A program made the position numbers and the translations under genes. Positions 48,374 through 61,063 of a stretch of 64,000 nt of DNA are shown piece by piece. Under the pieces are notes generated by a model. That model saw only the letters and a list, made by a program, of their open reading frames with translations, had not been told where the DNA came from and did not search any database. Source of the DNA: Dryococelus australis (taxonomy: Eukaryota > Arthropoda > Insecta > Phasmatodea > Phasmatidae); NCBI GenBank assembly GCA_029891345.1, contig CM057002.1, positions 62,734,777-62,798,776 on the forward strand. Direction: 5' to 3'. How positions within the stretch are numbered: the first letter of the stretch is position 1; the number at the start of each line of letters is the position of its first letter.

Positions 48374-49157
48374 GTGAGTTTTGTTCCGAACAATGAAGAA
48401 ATTTTCAAATTAGCTTTGCTCGAGCTACACTCGAGCATAGTCTACAAAGTATTAATAGTAATGAGAATTTTGCGGGTCTCTAGTTATTCGATTCCAGGGA
48501 TTTCTGTTGAGCAATTATCGCAGTTACAATTCAATTTCAACGCGTGTCTCGTATGTTCTTCCTTTCTGTAAGATGGAACAACACACACCCACACACACAC
48601 ACACACACACACATATATTAATGACTTCTTCACTGAAAGGCAGCCAAAACACATTCAGAAAACAGCGGCGCCGCTAAAAAATAACTGCAGTGATGTGCTA
48701 AGATGCTGACACTAATAAAGTCAGCATCTCGCTACCGTTTCCCTGCCCATGATCCGAATGGGGACCAATAAGAAATGAGGGCGACAGGTCGAGAGGGCGG
48801 AGACGAGAGCGTAGTCGCGAACCAGGACACAAGGCAACAGGAAGCAGTTAGCGATGGGACACAACGACAGGCTGCCACCTGATCCGGTGATCTGGGGGCC
48901 GAGTGTCTGACCAACTAGCCTGTGCGACCAAGACCTGCTCTTTCTCCTACCTACCGCTACGATGCTTCCTTAGTAACAAGCCAAATTCTTGAGAAAAATA
49001 ATTGCAATATCTCTGTAACGTAAGTAGGATATCTGAGACAATACTAACCAAAATCAACCTTGGGTCAGTTACTTATGACGACATCCAATCCTCATCCTTA
49101 TGATTTAAACCCAACAGTTAATAGTTATAACCATATATATACATGTATGTGTATATA
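48374..49157. other. Possible SINE remnant, CA microsatellite, otherwise unassigned
   Basis: A (CA)n run lies at 48586-48612. On the minus strand, GGTCGCACAGGCTAGTTGGT followed by CAGACACTCGG (about 48935-48905) resembles a tRNA A box, but the B-box position is poor, so a SINE remnant at 48700-48960 is only possible. A TA-rich run at 49134-49158 precedes the LTR. Confidence 0.3.
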
Positions 49158-49879
49158 TGTATTGCTAGGCGCTCACTGCTCGCATCCAGCGAGCGGCCTA
49201 TCATAAAGGACGCCGCTGCACACACTGGAAAACTTATCTCAGCTCGCGCCTCGCTGACCCTGAGAAGCTCATATTTCTCCATTTATCACGCAGGAATGTT
49301 GTCGTAATCAATATTACCTTTCCTAGAACAACTTGGAATGCTGAGCACGTTCTAGACGGCACCTATCTCAAGTACAAATACCACGTGCGGGCCTCTGAGA
49401 CGAGTGTGATGAAGAGCCGAGAGTTTGGCGTCCCGTGTGACCTTGAGCGACTGTCGGGCGGTTCCGGAGCGGCGAGGGACGGATGCAGCGATCTGCGAGA
49501 GTGCGTCGGCGAGCTTGTGTGAAGTGAAGAGTGTGACTGATCTGTGAGACTGTGGACTGGGTGCGTGAGTGAAAAAGACATTCGTGACAATGGAAATAGA
49601 CCATTTTAACTAAACGTGTGGAAATAATTGGAGCAGTCTAAGGGACATTAGCAAGAGTAAAGACTGTGGAGAGATTTGTATTGAAATTGACATAGCAATT
49701 TAATATCGCGCTCAATACGAATAATAAGCGTTAATAGTATGCCCAGACTTGTAGATTACACATGTTTGACTGTTTGTAGCATTGAAATTAAGTATAATTA
49801 TTGAATATAGTTCTTATATTTTTACTAAGACGTCCATCCCTCACGAGCTCGGATACGCCCATCAGGCATTCTTGTAACA
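49158..49879 (+). repeat. Solo LTR of the same family as 373-1148
   Basis: It starts TGTATTGCTAGGCGCTC and ends CATTCTTGTAACA. Both ends, the central ACATTCGTGACAATGG block and the final 50 bases (TCCATCCCTCACGAGCTCGG) align with the minus-strand LTR at the window start. No internal retrotransposon sequence lies on either side. To the right the sequence passes directly into the Tc1 pseudogene, so this LTR cut or truncated that gene's 3' end. A clean target duplication is not visible. Confidence 0.7.
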
Positions 49880-50072
49880 GTATAGGTTCCTTAATTTCAT
49901 CCGCTGTGGTCGCGGTTATCCAGTGGAAAAACAGTGGCCGCTCAACCATGGTCCACATATTCTCGATGGGCGAGAGATACGGTGAATATACATGTCATGG
50001 AAGCAGTTTGACATGGTGGTCATCCAGGAACCCTCGAACGATGTGTGCCACATGCGGTCGCGCATTGTCCTC
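49880..50072 (-). pseudogene. Tc1-like transposase, C-terminal part
   Basis: On the minus strand, from 50072, the phase reads EDNARPHVAHIVRGFLDDHH, then VKLLP, a TGA where Trp is usual, then SPYLSPIENMWTMVERPLF. This is the conserved end of Tc1/mariner DDE transposases, including the third catalytic acidic residue in SPIENMW. The remaining C-terminal residues are lost where the solo LTR begins at 49879. The first six bases, GAGGAC on the minus strand, are duplicated at the other side of the 8.4-kb insertion. Confidence 0.85.
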
Positions 50073-52075
50073 AGTAGGGGCAGGCCGATTCTACCCCAAC
50101 TGGGATAAATTGGGAATAATTGATGGATTATAGACATGATAGATTGGATTGAACTTTAATCCGATATTAACCCAATCAGAAATTGCTAATCCGATTTTAA
50201 TCCGATGATTTTTTCGATTAATCCTTAATCCAATCTTAATCCGATTGATTATTAAATTTTTTAAATTCTTGCGTATTTTCATCGGACAAAATGGCATGTA
50301 ACTTTGATTATTTGATCCAATTAATTTAATTGAATTAATCATTCAAAAATTGTTGTGTGTATAGTTGTACTTTATAGTCTTTCTTTTTATGGGTTGGTGA
50401 GCAGCTCTAGTAGATGTCCCCCCTCTGAGCACTGGTACTTGATGAGGTGTGCGGTGTTGGGGACAGGCTATATATGTGGTCAGTTTGTGCAACAGTGGTA
50501 TAAGTCCATTTTTTGGGCTCGTAGCGATATTGTTCGTAAATGGTGGTGGGGGATAGATGATTTTTTGGTGATAGTAATTCAACAGAAAGAGAAAACTTTA
50601 TGTATAGTTAACACACGAAATAAATTTCGGAGTGTTTAAACAAAATATATTTCAAACGAGTTCTACGTATGAATAACCTGGTGTCCTAAAGAAAATTAAC
50701 GATCTATGATGAATCAAAAATGTCCCTATAAATTACACTGCAGTCTTCCTAATCACAATAACAAGGTATTTGAAAAATTACACTACTTGACGCCTCTAGC
50801 ACATATCTAACATGATTATAAAAAACATCCGTCCACCTGTGAGACTGGTGAGGGAAATTTTGAAACGGAATCCATACATTAAACAACGATTACTAAAAAA
50901 GAAATTGGTTTATTAACATGCGAAAAATAAAATGTTTAACAGTCATTGATTTTAATATACATCCATTCGCTCGGGAGGTCACTGCAGCACTGACTTGGAT
51001 ATACCACTTACGTCAAGTTATAAGCTGTGTTGAGAGCAAACAGAACCTGTGTGCGTGTCGGCCTACATTTGATATTAGACTGAGGTGAAAAACTTGGAAA
51101 TGAACGAAAATACAAAACGAATGTTTCCAAATAAATTAAACGGCTAACGAACACAAGTACATGACAATCACTAAACAAATTAAAAAACACATAATAACCT
51201 CGCACCATGAGCTCCACCAAAACACACCCATCTGCCTGGGAGGCTGGTGAATGAATGTGTTGAGCTTACGTCGAGAATGTGACTATATACGTGGAGCGCT
51301 GCTGAGATGAAATTTATGATGAAAACTCTGAATACACTACATCCTACAACAGACAACGAAACAATAATTAAAAAAAAAACGTACCCTGATTTTTTACGAA
51401 TGTTTCTCTCTTGTAAGAAGAAGAATTCACTTTTAACACAAAATTTTTTCCCATCGATACATAAGGAGACTCAGATGGCTTATTCCCGCAACACTTTATA
51501 GATACATACAATATATTATTTTAAGTTATTAAAAAAAAAACGGACGTACTAGACATTTTTACGTTAAATCTGTGTAATTCACAGCACTAGTTACTGAAAC
51601 GATAGTTGAAACTGCTACCAAGTTTCATAGACCAAACTCAGAAATGGGATTTACACACTAAACACACTACTTAGGTTTAACATACAATAATAATTTTTTT
51701 TCCGATAAATTTTAAAAGTTATAAAAAAAAATTTGTATTAAAACGATAATCGCGGATAACACTCAGGCGTATGATATGCCTACACTATCCGAAGCCCACT
51801 GATCGCCTAACCCCTCAATTATGGAACGAAGCCCTGCCAACCGTCGACCTGCCCAGTGAAGTAGGGAGAGCTGGTGTATACGTCTACCCAAGACAAGTTC
51901 ACGTCGGTGCTGCCCTCCCCTTTCCGACCCTTTTCCAGACAGTGTCTGTACGAAAAGAGACTTCCTGCCCACGGCCCCCTCAAGATCAGAGCACGTTTTC
52001 GGAGGACTGACCTCTCGATGATTACACACCCCTGCTATCGATCCAGCACCTCAAAAACCTGTTTAGCAACAACCA
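50073..52075 (+). repeat. Left inverted-repeat arm
   Basis: It pairs with 56440-58445. The outer 250 bases contain many copies of TTAATCCGAT-like motifs (about 50157-50250). Inner parts hold several short units containing GAGCACGTTTTCGGA. Similarity becomes patchy beyond about 52070. Open frames in the arm occur in both arms at matching places but show no recognisable domain. Confidence 0.8.
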
Positions 52076-55000
52076 CCCCCTCTGCCTACACCAGCCCAAA
52101 ATGCATTTCTGGAGGACTACCCTTTACAAGGCCACTCACCTCCTCCCTTCGCCACCACCCCAGAGCACGTTTTTCGGATATCTCGAGAAATGCCGGTCCA
52201 TGCACCCCACCTTTGCTGTTGATTCAAGGCTATGCATTCCCAGCACAGAGTGCACGTTTTCCGAGACAAGAGCTGCCTCGGTCAGGAAGGTAGATTTCCC
52301 TCATGGCCAAAGCACATATTTATGTATCACGTCGGGAAGCCTCCATTCCTCGGATCAGCGGATTTTGAACTGACCTGGGCTATCTCCCCTCTTACCAACA
52401 AACTGCTACTTTCACACAAACACTGAACCGACGAGAAAAACTGTTTCTCCCAAAGCCAGAGCCTGGTGTATTCCTAGCAAATAAAATTTCACAACTCCTG
52501 CTGCTGAAATTTATATCCCTGAAGTTAAATATTTCTCGATATTATAATGCCCATAAGATAATCCCAAAGATTTAACATTCCAACAAAATCATTATATTTT
52601 AATTCTCTAAACTTTATCCCATTTTCCAGCAAACTGTGACTAACCTTAATGCATATCTTTCACTCACTAAATTTTTGTAACTAATGAAAACCCACTTACA
52701 CAAGTTAAACTTAGAAAACACGCCTCATTCGATTTAAGCAATACACAAGTAAATGTTTTTTTGCTTTCAATATGTTTTTAATATTTGTGCGTATTTCACA
52801 TATAGTTTTCTCTGTAAGTTTTCCTAGCCCAGAATTCCAACTGTAGTATCATATAGGAAAATATAATACAAGCTCGTTGAAATTTAATATTCTATGTTAA
52901 GTAATAATTTGTTCCAAATATATTTATAACAAATAATTTGTGTATTTAAAAAGCAGAGTGCATGCGTAGTTTTCAACAGGGTGAAGTGTTTACTAAAAGT
53001 ATGGGGGATGAGACTGTATAAAGCCTCGTGGAAAAGCCGGGCAGTGGATGACCGAGAATTGAGTGCGTGGGGGAGCGAGCGAAACTTAGGTATGAAGAGC
53101 TGCTGAGGTCGATTGCATGCGGAGCTGTATAAGACCACGTGCACAGGATGGGAGTTTGGGCAGCGCAGGGAACTGCGTACGAAGTGGGCGAGAGATTGAA
53201 AAAATGGTCAGTAAACTGCCACTGTCTGCAGTGGGTGCACCACTATAGAATCCTGCTCCCCTTCCCCTGTCTTATCCATTTCACTGCTGTGTCCTGCAAT
53301 GCATGTGCTGCTGTCGACTGTGTGATAGAGTTTGGAGGGAGACTTGGCACTTCCCCTCCACCCCCTCCCCACATCAACTTCAGTCCGCGATGCACATTGC
53401 TTTGGCCAACAACTACCATTCTCAAATACAGTGCTTTGCGACCTGCCTTGACTGTTTTTCACATCATTTGCATTCAAAGCAAGTGGAATTGGTTTACATA
53501 TTTGAAATTTAAACTTACGCTATTGCATTGCACTTTAAACAAAGTTTTAATAACTTTACATCTTAAATGAGATTTTTAAAAAAAATATTGTGAGTTACTC
53601 GACACCATCAAAACTATTATACACTGTAAAAATACTTTAAACCATCAAAAACATATATGAATTTTACACCATAAAAATTGTTTCCACAGTTAAAACATTT
53701 TTATAAAAAAAATTAAATATAATAATTATTTTCGCATAAAAAGTTTTTCATGTGGGGAATACTATTTTGCTCTCTCAATACTGGCCAATTTCCAAGAACT
53801 GTATCGTTACAAGCAAAGAAATATAACCTAGCACAAACTATTATGAAACCCCGAAATGTATTCCGATAAACTAGCCATCACTCTAACATTTATGAATTAA
53901 AATGATCAATTACAATAAAATTAAATGAAAACACGAAATACCACAGAAATCTAATCCGATAAATTAATGGCGGGAAACATTATCCAAATTCCAAGATATA
54001 TAATATATCCCCATTAGAAATACATTCTAAATAACATTAAAATGGAATAGTGCACCAAATGCCTTTAAGTTGAAGAAATATGCGAAAAAAAATACTTAAA
54101 TTCCAGGAAATTACAACAACAAATTAAACAAATCATGTCTGAAATGTCTTTAAGCTGTAAAATTCCACGAAATGCAATACCGGCAATGAAGTACTTAAAT
54201 GGCAAAATAGCATCTACTAGTCAATCTCCCAGGGGTTCAAGAGTGAACAAATCAACTGATAGATAGTGTCTTAAAATAACTAATCTGAAATTCTAACAAC
54301 CAGAGAGACAACACCATCATCTAGAATCCGCTGTGAATAACAACTTTTCATAAATTTGAGAGTAACGAGGTCGTCTTCCTGCAACATCAACTAAATGTTA
54401 ACCCCATTCCCAGAAAAGAAAATTGAGTGTTTTTTTCTGTATATAAATAAATAGATTTAAGAAGAATGTGATTTTTGTTTATGTAAATAAATATTGTGTT
54501 TGTTGGGGAAAATGGGATATATTAAAAGTGCATTTCAAAGTGAATGTGTGTTTCATTCATAGATCTGGAAGTTTATATACATGTATCTTAAAGAAAGAGT
54601 GGGTCAATGTTTTTGCAAAAATAAATCTATATTTTATTACTATACCCACCAAGGGTCATAACTTTGCAGTTTGTTTGTGTGAAGAACATTTATTTATTCA
54701 TGAGTGTTACCTTTTTTTTACATATATATCTTGAAAATGCATATCAACACAACAAAACCAAAATTACCTGGTTAATTGATATGTTTTAAGTGAGCAGAAA
54801 TACTTGGATGTGAACTCAATATGTACTTTTTCCTTTAGTCGGTTTAACGAGTGTGTGTTTGTTCGCAACATTTGGCGAATGACTTTGTCTGAGTGCTTTC
54901 CATAACAGTGAACAATACTGTCTCGATGCAAAATCAGTTTGCATGAATATCACCTAAAAATAGCAAAATCGTTCATATCTAGCACAGTAAAGACTATGGA

Positions 55001-56439
55001 GATATGCAATGAGTAAACGATTTTGTGTCTTAACAGAAAACAAAAAGAAATAAATTATTTTACTTAGAGTACATGAGGTTTGAAGACAAATGGAAAATGC
55101 AATTAACGGGTATTAGCAAACACTAACGATCTTCACATGCATTTGTGAAACACGTAGAAATGGTATCTACTCTATATCAGCCTTTATTGTGTAAATCAGT
55201 TAATTTAGTGTTTATTCAGAAAGCAAATATGTATGGTGCTTTGCATGAAGCCTGTAGGATTCCTACAGCTGGGACGGGTTCAGGACATGCATAAAACTAA
55301 ATCATTGCTAGCAGTCCTTGTCCCGAGCGAGACAGGCTGGTTGCTTGAAGGCAGGGTGTTGTATTCCCTTTACAAAGGAGCGAGGTCATCCGTTTGTGAA
55401 TTGCGCTCTGTTACAGGATTGAAAAGATGAACAAAGTAACGCCAGCCTGTAGCGGTCACCCATTCTGTTTAGTTATTTGCACCGACCCTGTGCTTCGCCT
55501 AGCTGCGACGACAACCCTCATTGTTTGCTATCTTCATCTATCTGGTCGGGGTTCACACCTTGCTCACAGTCTATGTAGCAGTATTTTACGAAATATTTCT
55601 GTTTATTTTTTTTTGGGGTATTTAACGTTAGTAACAAATATGATAGGAGTGTTAAGTACAGGAAGCGCTAAACTTTTATTGCGATAACTTTTAGTGTAGA
55701 AATATTTTCCGTTATTTCGAAGTTTGTGCGCATATATTATTGTTTAAATAATCTGTGCGTTATTCAACTAGGATTCGTAAATGTGGATTTCCGAAACTAG
55801 TATGTGTGTGTTCGCTACGAACATATTTTTTTTTAACTTTCTCTGAGATACGTTTTTGATGGAGTTGATGGAGTTAAAATTTTTTGGATCGATAAACTGC
55901 ATTTGTGTTAGGTAACTTAGTATCGAGTTCATTGTTTTATTTTTTTTGAAGAAGTGTGTGGACTGTTTCATTCAAGTCGTTTGGTTTGTATTAGTACATT
56001 TATTCATTTTGTGAAAAATTTATATGCATTATTCATTCGAGTTTCTCCTATATCATAATTAGGTAGTATTTGTACACATTAAATAGTGGCAGTTGTTAAA
56101 ATATATTCATTTGCAGCAAACCTTCACACACTTCAGACCCCCAAAAGCAAGAATTTTTCAAATATCCCCTGGTACAAAGGTTTGAAGGCTGTTGACCAGC
56201 TTCAGGTATGGCGAGTCAGGGGAAGGAGCAGGCGGGATAATAAGAACTCCTCTCACAGAATCAGACAGGGCAGATTTTCGGGAGATTCCACATTTCATGG
56301 GCATAGCGTAGTTTTTGCAAACCAATAAACGGTTTGGAAGAGTCCAACTTGGTGTCTTGAGGGGTGACTCTTAGGTGGAGAGTCCCCGAAGTTGTTGGAG
56401 AAAAGAGGTTATATCTGTGCCGGTGGCGAAGAGAGGAGA
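52076..56439. other. Central region of the 8.4-kb element; no recognisable gene
   Basis: The longest plus-strand frame (53139-53570, 143 codons) has low-complexity proline runs and no domain, and its opposite strand is also open. Further units related to the arm's ACGTTTTC(G/C)GA motif continue to about 52300. I found no DNA polymerase B, integrase, ATPase or capsid motif, so autonomous activity is unlikely. Confidence 0.5.
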
Positions 56440-58445
56440 GTGGGGATTTGTGGCCTTGGATCGATAGCAGGGATTGTGCAGCGCCCTCCGTGAACAGGGC
56501 AGTCATCCGAAAAAGCATTCTGACCTTGAGAGGGCCGAGGGCAGAAGTCTCTTTTCGCACAAAGACATAGCATGGTACAGGAGAGGGGAGAGGGGGAGGG
56601 CCGCACCAACGTGAACAGTTTTAGGTGTCTGGCACCATCTTAGTTCTTCGCAAACACTCTTTTTAGAAAGACATATACACCAGCTCTCCCGACTTCACCG
56701 GGCAGGTCAACAGTTGACGGGGCTTCGTACCACGACCAAGTGGTTTGGCAGTCAGCGGGCTTCGGAGCGTGTAGACATATCATATGCCTGAGCATTAGCC
56801 GAGATTCTCATTTTAATATTTAAAAAAATTTTTTACTATTTTTATTTATTGGGAAAAAAATTATTTTCGTGTGTGAAACCTATATAATGCGTTTATCATA
56901 TAAACCCCGTATGAGTTCGGCCGACGAAACTTGGTAGCATTTTCAACTATCTTTTGGTAGATAGTGATGTAAATTTCAATGATTTAATGGAAAAATGTGT
57001 AATAACTTGAAATAATATATTGTACATTTCTATAAAGTGTTATGTGATTAAGCCATGTGAGTCTCCTTATGCTTCGATGGGAAAAAAAAATTGTGTTAAA
57101 AGAGAATTCTTCTTCTAACAATAGTGAAACTTTCGTCAAAATTCAGGGTAAGTTTTTTTTAAATATTGTTTCGTTGTCTGTTGTTGGACATAGTGTATTC
57201 AGAGTATTTGTCGTAAATTTCAACTCAGCCGCACTCCACTTATATAGTCGTGCTCTTGGCATATGCTCAACTCATTCATTCACCAACTTCCCAGGTGGAC
57301 GCATGTGTTTTGGGGGAGCTCATGGTGCGGTTTTAATATGCGTTTTTTAATTTGTTTAGTGATTGTCATGTACTTGTGTTTGTTAGCTGTTTAATTTCTT
57401 TGAATATTCGTTTTGTATTTTCGTTCATTTCCAAGTTTTTCACCTCAGTCTAATATTAAATGTAGGCCATGCACACACAGGTTCTGTTTACTCTGAACAC
57501 AGCTTATAACTTGACGTAAGTGGTATATCCAAGTCAGTACTGCAGTGAACTCCTGAGTGAATGGATGTTTATTAAAATCACTGACTGTTAAATGTTTTCT
57601 CTTTTACTTGCGTTAATAAATGCATTTCTTTTTAATAATCATTGTTTAATGTATGGATTCCATTTCAAAATTTCCCTCACCAGTCTCTCATGCAGATGGA
57701 CGTGTTTTAAAATAATATCAGGTATGAGCGAGAGACATTAGGTAGTGTAATTTTTCAAATACTTTGTCATCGTGGTTAGAAAGGCTGCAGTTTATAGGGA
57801 CTTTTTGATTCGTTGTAGATCGTTAATTTTCTTAGGGACACCGGGTTATACATATGTAGAACTTGTTTGAAGTATATTTTGTTTAAACAGCCCCAAAATT
57901 CCTTTTGTGTATAAACTATATGTAATGTTTTCTTTTGCTGTTTAATTACTATTACCAAAAAATCGCCTATCTCCCACCACCATCTACAAGTAATGTCACT
58001 ACTAACCCAAAAAAATACACTTATGCCACTCTTGCACAAAAATCACTATATATATATATATATACTCTGCCCCAACACGTCACACCGCACCCGAGTGCCA
58101 GAGCTCAGAGGGTGAACATCTACCAGAGCTGCTCCCTTACTCACATAAAGAAAGAAAGAAAGAAAATAAAGTACAATTATACACACAATTTTTGATTGAT
58201 AAATTAAATTAACTGGATCAATCAATAAAAGTTACATACCATTTTATCCGATGAAAATACATAAAAATGAAAGAAAAAATTCGATCGGGTTAAGGATTAA
58301 TCCAAAAAAATTCATCAGATTAAAATAGGATTAACAATTTTATCATATTAATAACGGATTACGCGTTAATCCAATAAATCAAACCGATAATCCATCGATT
58401 AATCCCAATTAATTCCAGGTGGGGTAGGATCGGCCCGCCCCTACT
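56440..58445 (-). repeat. Right inverted-repeat arm
   Basis: Inverted partner of 50073-52075. It carries a (TA)n run (58048-58063) and GAAA repeats (58149-58165) not present in the same form on the left. The outer end again has TTAATCC-type motifs (58270-58400). Sequence differences from the left arm are numerous, so the arms have diverged since insertion. Confidence 0.8.
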
Positions 58446-58448
58446 ACG

Positions 58449-58995
58449 GTCCTCTTTGAACAGAACTGTAGGCTAGCGCTGAAGATAAAATACGACAGTC
58501 TCCAACACCTCGGCGATGTTACGGTTGATGATCAGTATACTAGCGACGCGGACTAGGTGCGAGCTGGGTTGGAATCCGATGGCATCCTACGTCAAAACTC
58601 TAGGTGCTGGGCCGCTATGACGGAGAATAATGCAGGACTCGACTAGGTATGCGTCCACGGCGTCACAGGATACGGGTGTGATCAGCGTGGTGCTGTAAGC
58701 AGAAGCGGTGTTCGTCGGAGAAGACGGTGGCACGCCATTCGTCCCTCAAGGCCCAACGTTCAACCCGCCATTGGTGAGCAGCCAGTGGCAGCCGCAGTAA
58801 TGTGTTCCTCGACGAGAAGCTCTGGTTCTGTAGATGAAGACGAACCACGCGTGTCGACACAAACTTATGAGTTACATGCACTAACTTCTGAGTGAGGGTG
58901 TTTGCATGTGGCTGTACGGTCCGAAATAGCCGTACGCACCTGAGAACTGTCCTTACGTTCGTTGGTGCAGCAGGTTCGTTGGCGTCCTTCAAATA
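58449..58995 (-). pseudogene. Tc1-like transposase, N-terminal and central part
   Basis: On the minus strand from 58995 the phase reads MKDANEPAAPTNVRTVLRCV, then FVSTRVVRLHLQNQSFSSRN, LPLAAHQW and DEWRATVFSDEHRFCL. This matches the second helix-turn-helix region and the first catalytic block (FSDE) of Tc1-type transposases. After a frameshift, IINRNIAEVLE and VLFKED continue the catalytic core up to 58449. The reading would run directly into EDNARPHVA at 50072, showing that one gene was split. The N-terminal first helix-turn-helix could not be identified with confidence beyond 59000. Confidence 0.8.
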
Positions 58996-60689
58996 GGTCA
59001 GCCCATCCTTCCTCGACCCGATGATCCTATATCCTCTTCACACTGGTTGCATTTACTACAAGGATGGAACAAATTTCGTGTTAGGATAATACATAATCAT
59101 AACATGCCACAATACTCCGGCGGTCAAAGGCGGAATCCTGTTCGCATGACTGCTGTGCTCTTCGACGCGGCCAACTTACTCTGTCTGTGCACACGAACTG
59201 CGGGGAAACACAATGCCATGACATCTCAGCGGTTCACCAACCTCCACCTACATACTGCTTATTAGTGTCGCCATTGGTGCACATGCTAGGGCACTCGTTT
59301 GGACAACTAACCACGAGATTGTCTTACCCTGTTCCATGCATTCCCCCAATGTGTGGTCCTTCAGCTGAGTCCTCGTTGGTGTTGCAATTTTTGATGACCA
59401 GCAGTGAATATAGTGACTGTTAATTCTCAAGCGCCTCGTCAACTTTGTTAGCTGTTATCCCTAAAACGGCCTGTCCTAGAGTTGTAAAAAACAGGAGCTT
59501 TTTTATTGCCAATGGCTGCAGAATTACCATCAGCGTACACAACTGCGGTAGTTCATTACGAACACCTATCAACCGCACAAATAGTGTGGCATGCCCTGTT
59601 TATACCATGATAGATGTTGCTGCCTGTAGTTAATATTTACATACTTCCATAACCTCATACAATAGCATGATATACGGATCCTCATCGTCCCACCTACAAT
59701 AGATTTTGATTTATAGTAAATTAGCTCATTCCACCGTAGCAATTTCACAAGGGTGCAATGCCCCCAGGAATAGTTTAAAGGCCATAAATCGTATAAATCA
59801 TTTCGATATACCTTGTAATTGGGAATCATTGTTTTTCGGTCTAATTGATAATCATAGTCTTTGAGTGTTTTTCTCGGCGTGCCTTACGACCCCGTAAAAT
59901 TACGCCCGACATTTTCCGACCACCCGGGATGTGTATATAAGTTGAAGACATGCATATATACGATTTATTGTCTAAAGTGAATTCTAAGGGCGGTACAAAT
60001 TTTTTTAATTGGACCCGAAGCACTAGTTTATTACAGTGCCACAGTAGTTATTAATTTATTTTGTTTGATGATGTGCTGCCTACCTGCCAGGAATTGGTTA
60101 GTATTATTCTGAATTCAAAACACGAATTACTCGAAAACTGTGAGGCTCAGGCTATTTAATATAATGCGACCTGTTTTGTCAATTATGACATGCTGATTAA
60201 ACATCTATTATTAAAAACCAACCATGCTGCCGCGCCATGGAGGTTAGTTCGGGGAAAAAAATTGTGTGGGAAATGTGATTAACTAAACGTAATAATATGA
60301 CGAAAGCGACGTGTTTTCTGGGGCTTGCTCATCTTCGTTCAGACACCCATTACCCAGACACTCAAGTGTTCAGTCTTTTTCACCAATATTTGTATTGAAC
60401 TATTGTTCCAATGTTCCAGACCCAATTTGAAAAATGTGTACCGCTCCCTTAGAATTCGCTTTATAGACCATAGCTGGTATGTATTTATGTCTTCAACTTC
60501 TTTTTTCGTGATCAACCTGCAGCAGGAGATTTCCGGTAGGATATATATACAGAATGTGTCTAAATTGCCATCACACATTGTAAGGGCTTGTAGTGGAGAC
60601 CAAGACGGTTACGTTTTGCACAGGAACTTATGTGCGGAAACATACCGTTTCCCCGCGACAAACACTACACCACCACATCACATGTTGAC
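58996..60689. other. Probable Tc1 5' part, then unassigned DNA
   Basis: The first 450 bases probably still belong to the Tc1 element (its 5' region and inverted repeat), but I could not recognise the protein start. Beyond about 59450 there are only short frames. Confidence 0.35.
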
Positions 60690-60995
60690 CTCTCCTACGT
60701 CTGCAACACACTGTACGTTGATTTTCTTATGGGTCCACATACATGAAGGGCTCGATGAGACGACAAGCGACGTCTTACACAAACACGGTACCCACCTACT
60801 ATGTTCTGTTACACACGATCACCAATACCTGGACGCCCAAGATCCGCCGCAGCCATAACCCGCGCCAGCAATTCTTCCTCTGATGCCACAGACGTCTGGT
60901 AAATCAAGCCCTTCATGTGGCCCCACATGAAGTAGTCTAACGGAGTCGTTTTGGTCAACAGTGGGTAGGTCAAAATGGCCAGATTGCTTAGCCTG
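60690..60995 (-). pseudogene. Mariner-like DDE transposase, C-terminal end
   Basis: On the minus strand from about 60990 the phase reads TPLDYFMWGHMKGLIYQTSV, then SEEELLARVMAAAD and IGDRV. A TAA stands where Tyr is usual, followed by QNIVGGYRVCVRRR. This is the typical C-terminus of a widespread arthropod mariner-like transposase, where the segment before TPLDxFxWG holds SPDL. The catalytic triad is largely missing upstream, and no second half was found. It is unrelated in detail to the Tc1 copy at 58.4-59 kb. Confidence 0.75.
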
Positions 60996-61021
60996 CACGT
61001 TCACCCGATGTGACTCCGATA

Positions 61022-61063
<42 letters not shown>

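Larger units (their letters stand above)
50073..58445. mobile_element. 8.4-kb element with about 2-kb terminal inverted repeats (foldback or Polinton-like, non-coding)
   Basis: The left end AGTAGGGGCAGGCCGATTCT and right end CGGCCCGCCCCTACT are inverted. Inverted similarity continues inward for about 2 kb on each side: for example CCTGTGAGACTGGTGAGGGA at 50837 pairs with TCCCTCACCAGTCTCTCATG at 57673, and CTCAGGCGTATGATATG at 51763 pairs with CATATCATATGCCTGAG ending at 56792. The element splits a Tc1 transposase and is flanked by GTCCTC on both sides (50067-50072 and 58449-58454), a 6-bp target duplication with three extra bases (ACG) at the right end. Six-bp duplications, AG...CT ends and long inverted repeats are features of Polinton/Maverick elements, but the element is half their size and no Polinton gene was seen. 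Foldback-type elements are the alternative. Confidence 0.85.

Noticed and set aside
48700-48960. tRNA-like segment, considered as a tRNA gene or SINE
   Set aside because: An A-box-like stretch is present on the minus strand, but no B box or cloverleaf could be drawn. Kept only as a low-confidence note.
53139-53570. 143-codon plus-strand frame in the centre of the palindromic element
   Set aside because: It has a proline run from a C-rich patch and no domain, and the opposite strand is also open. No support as a gene of the element.
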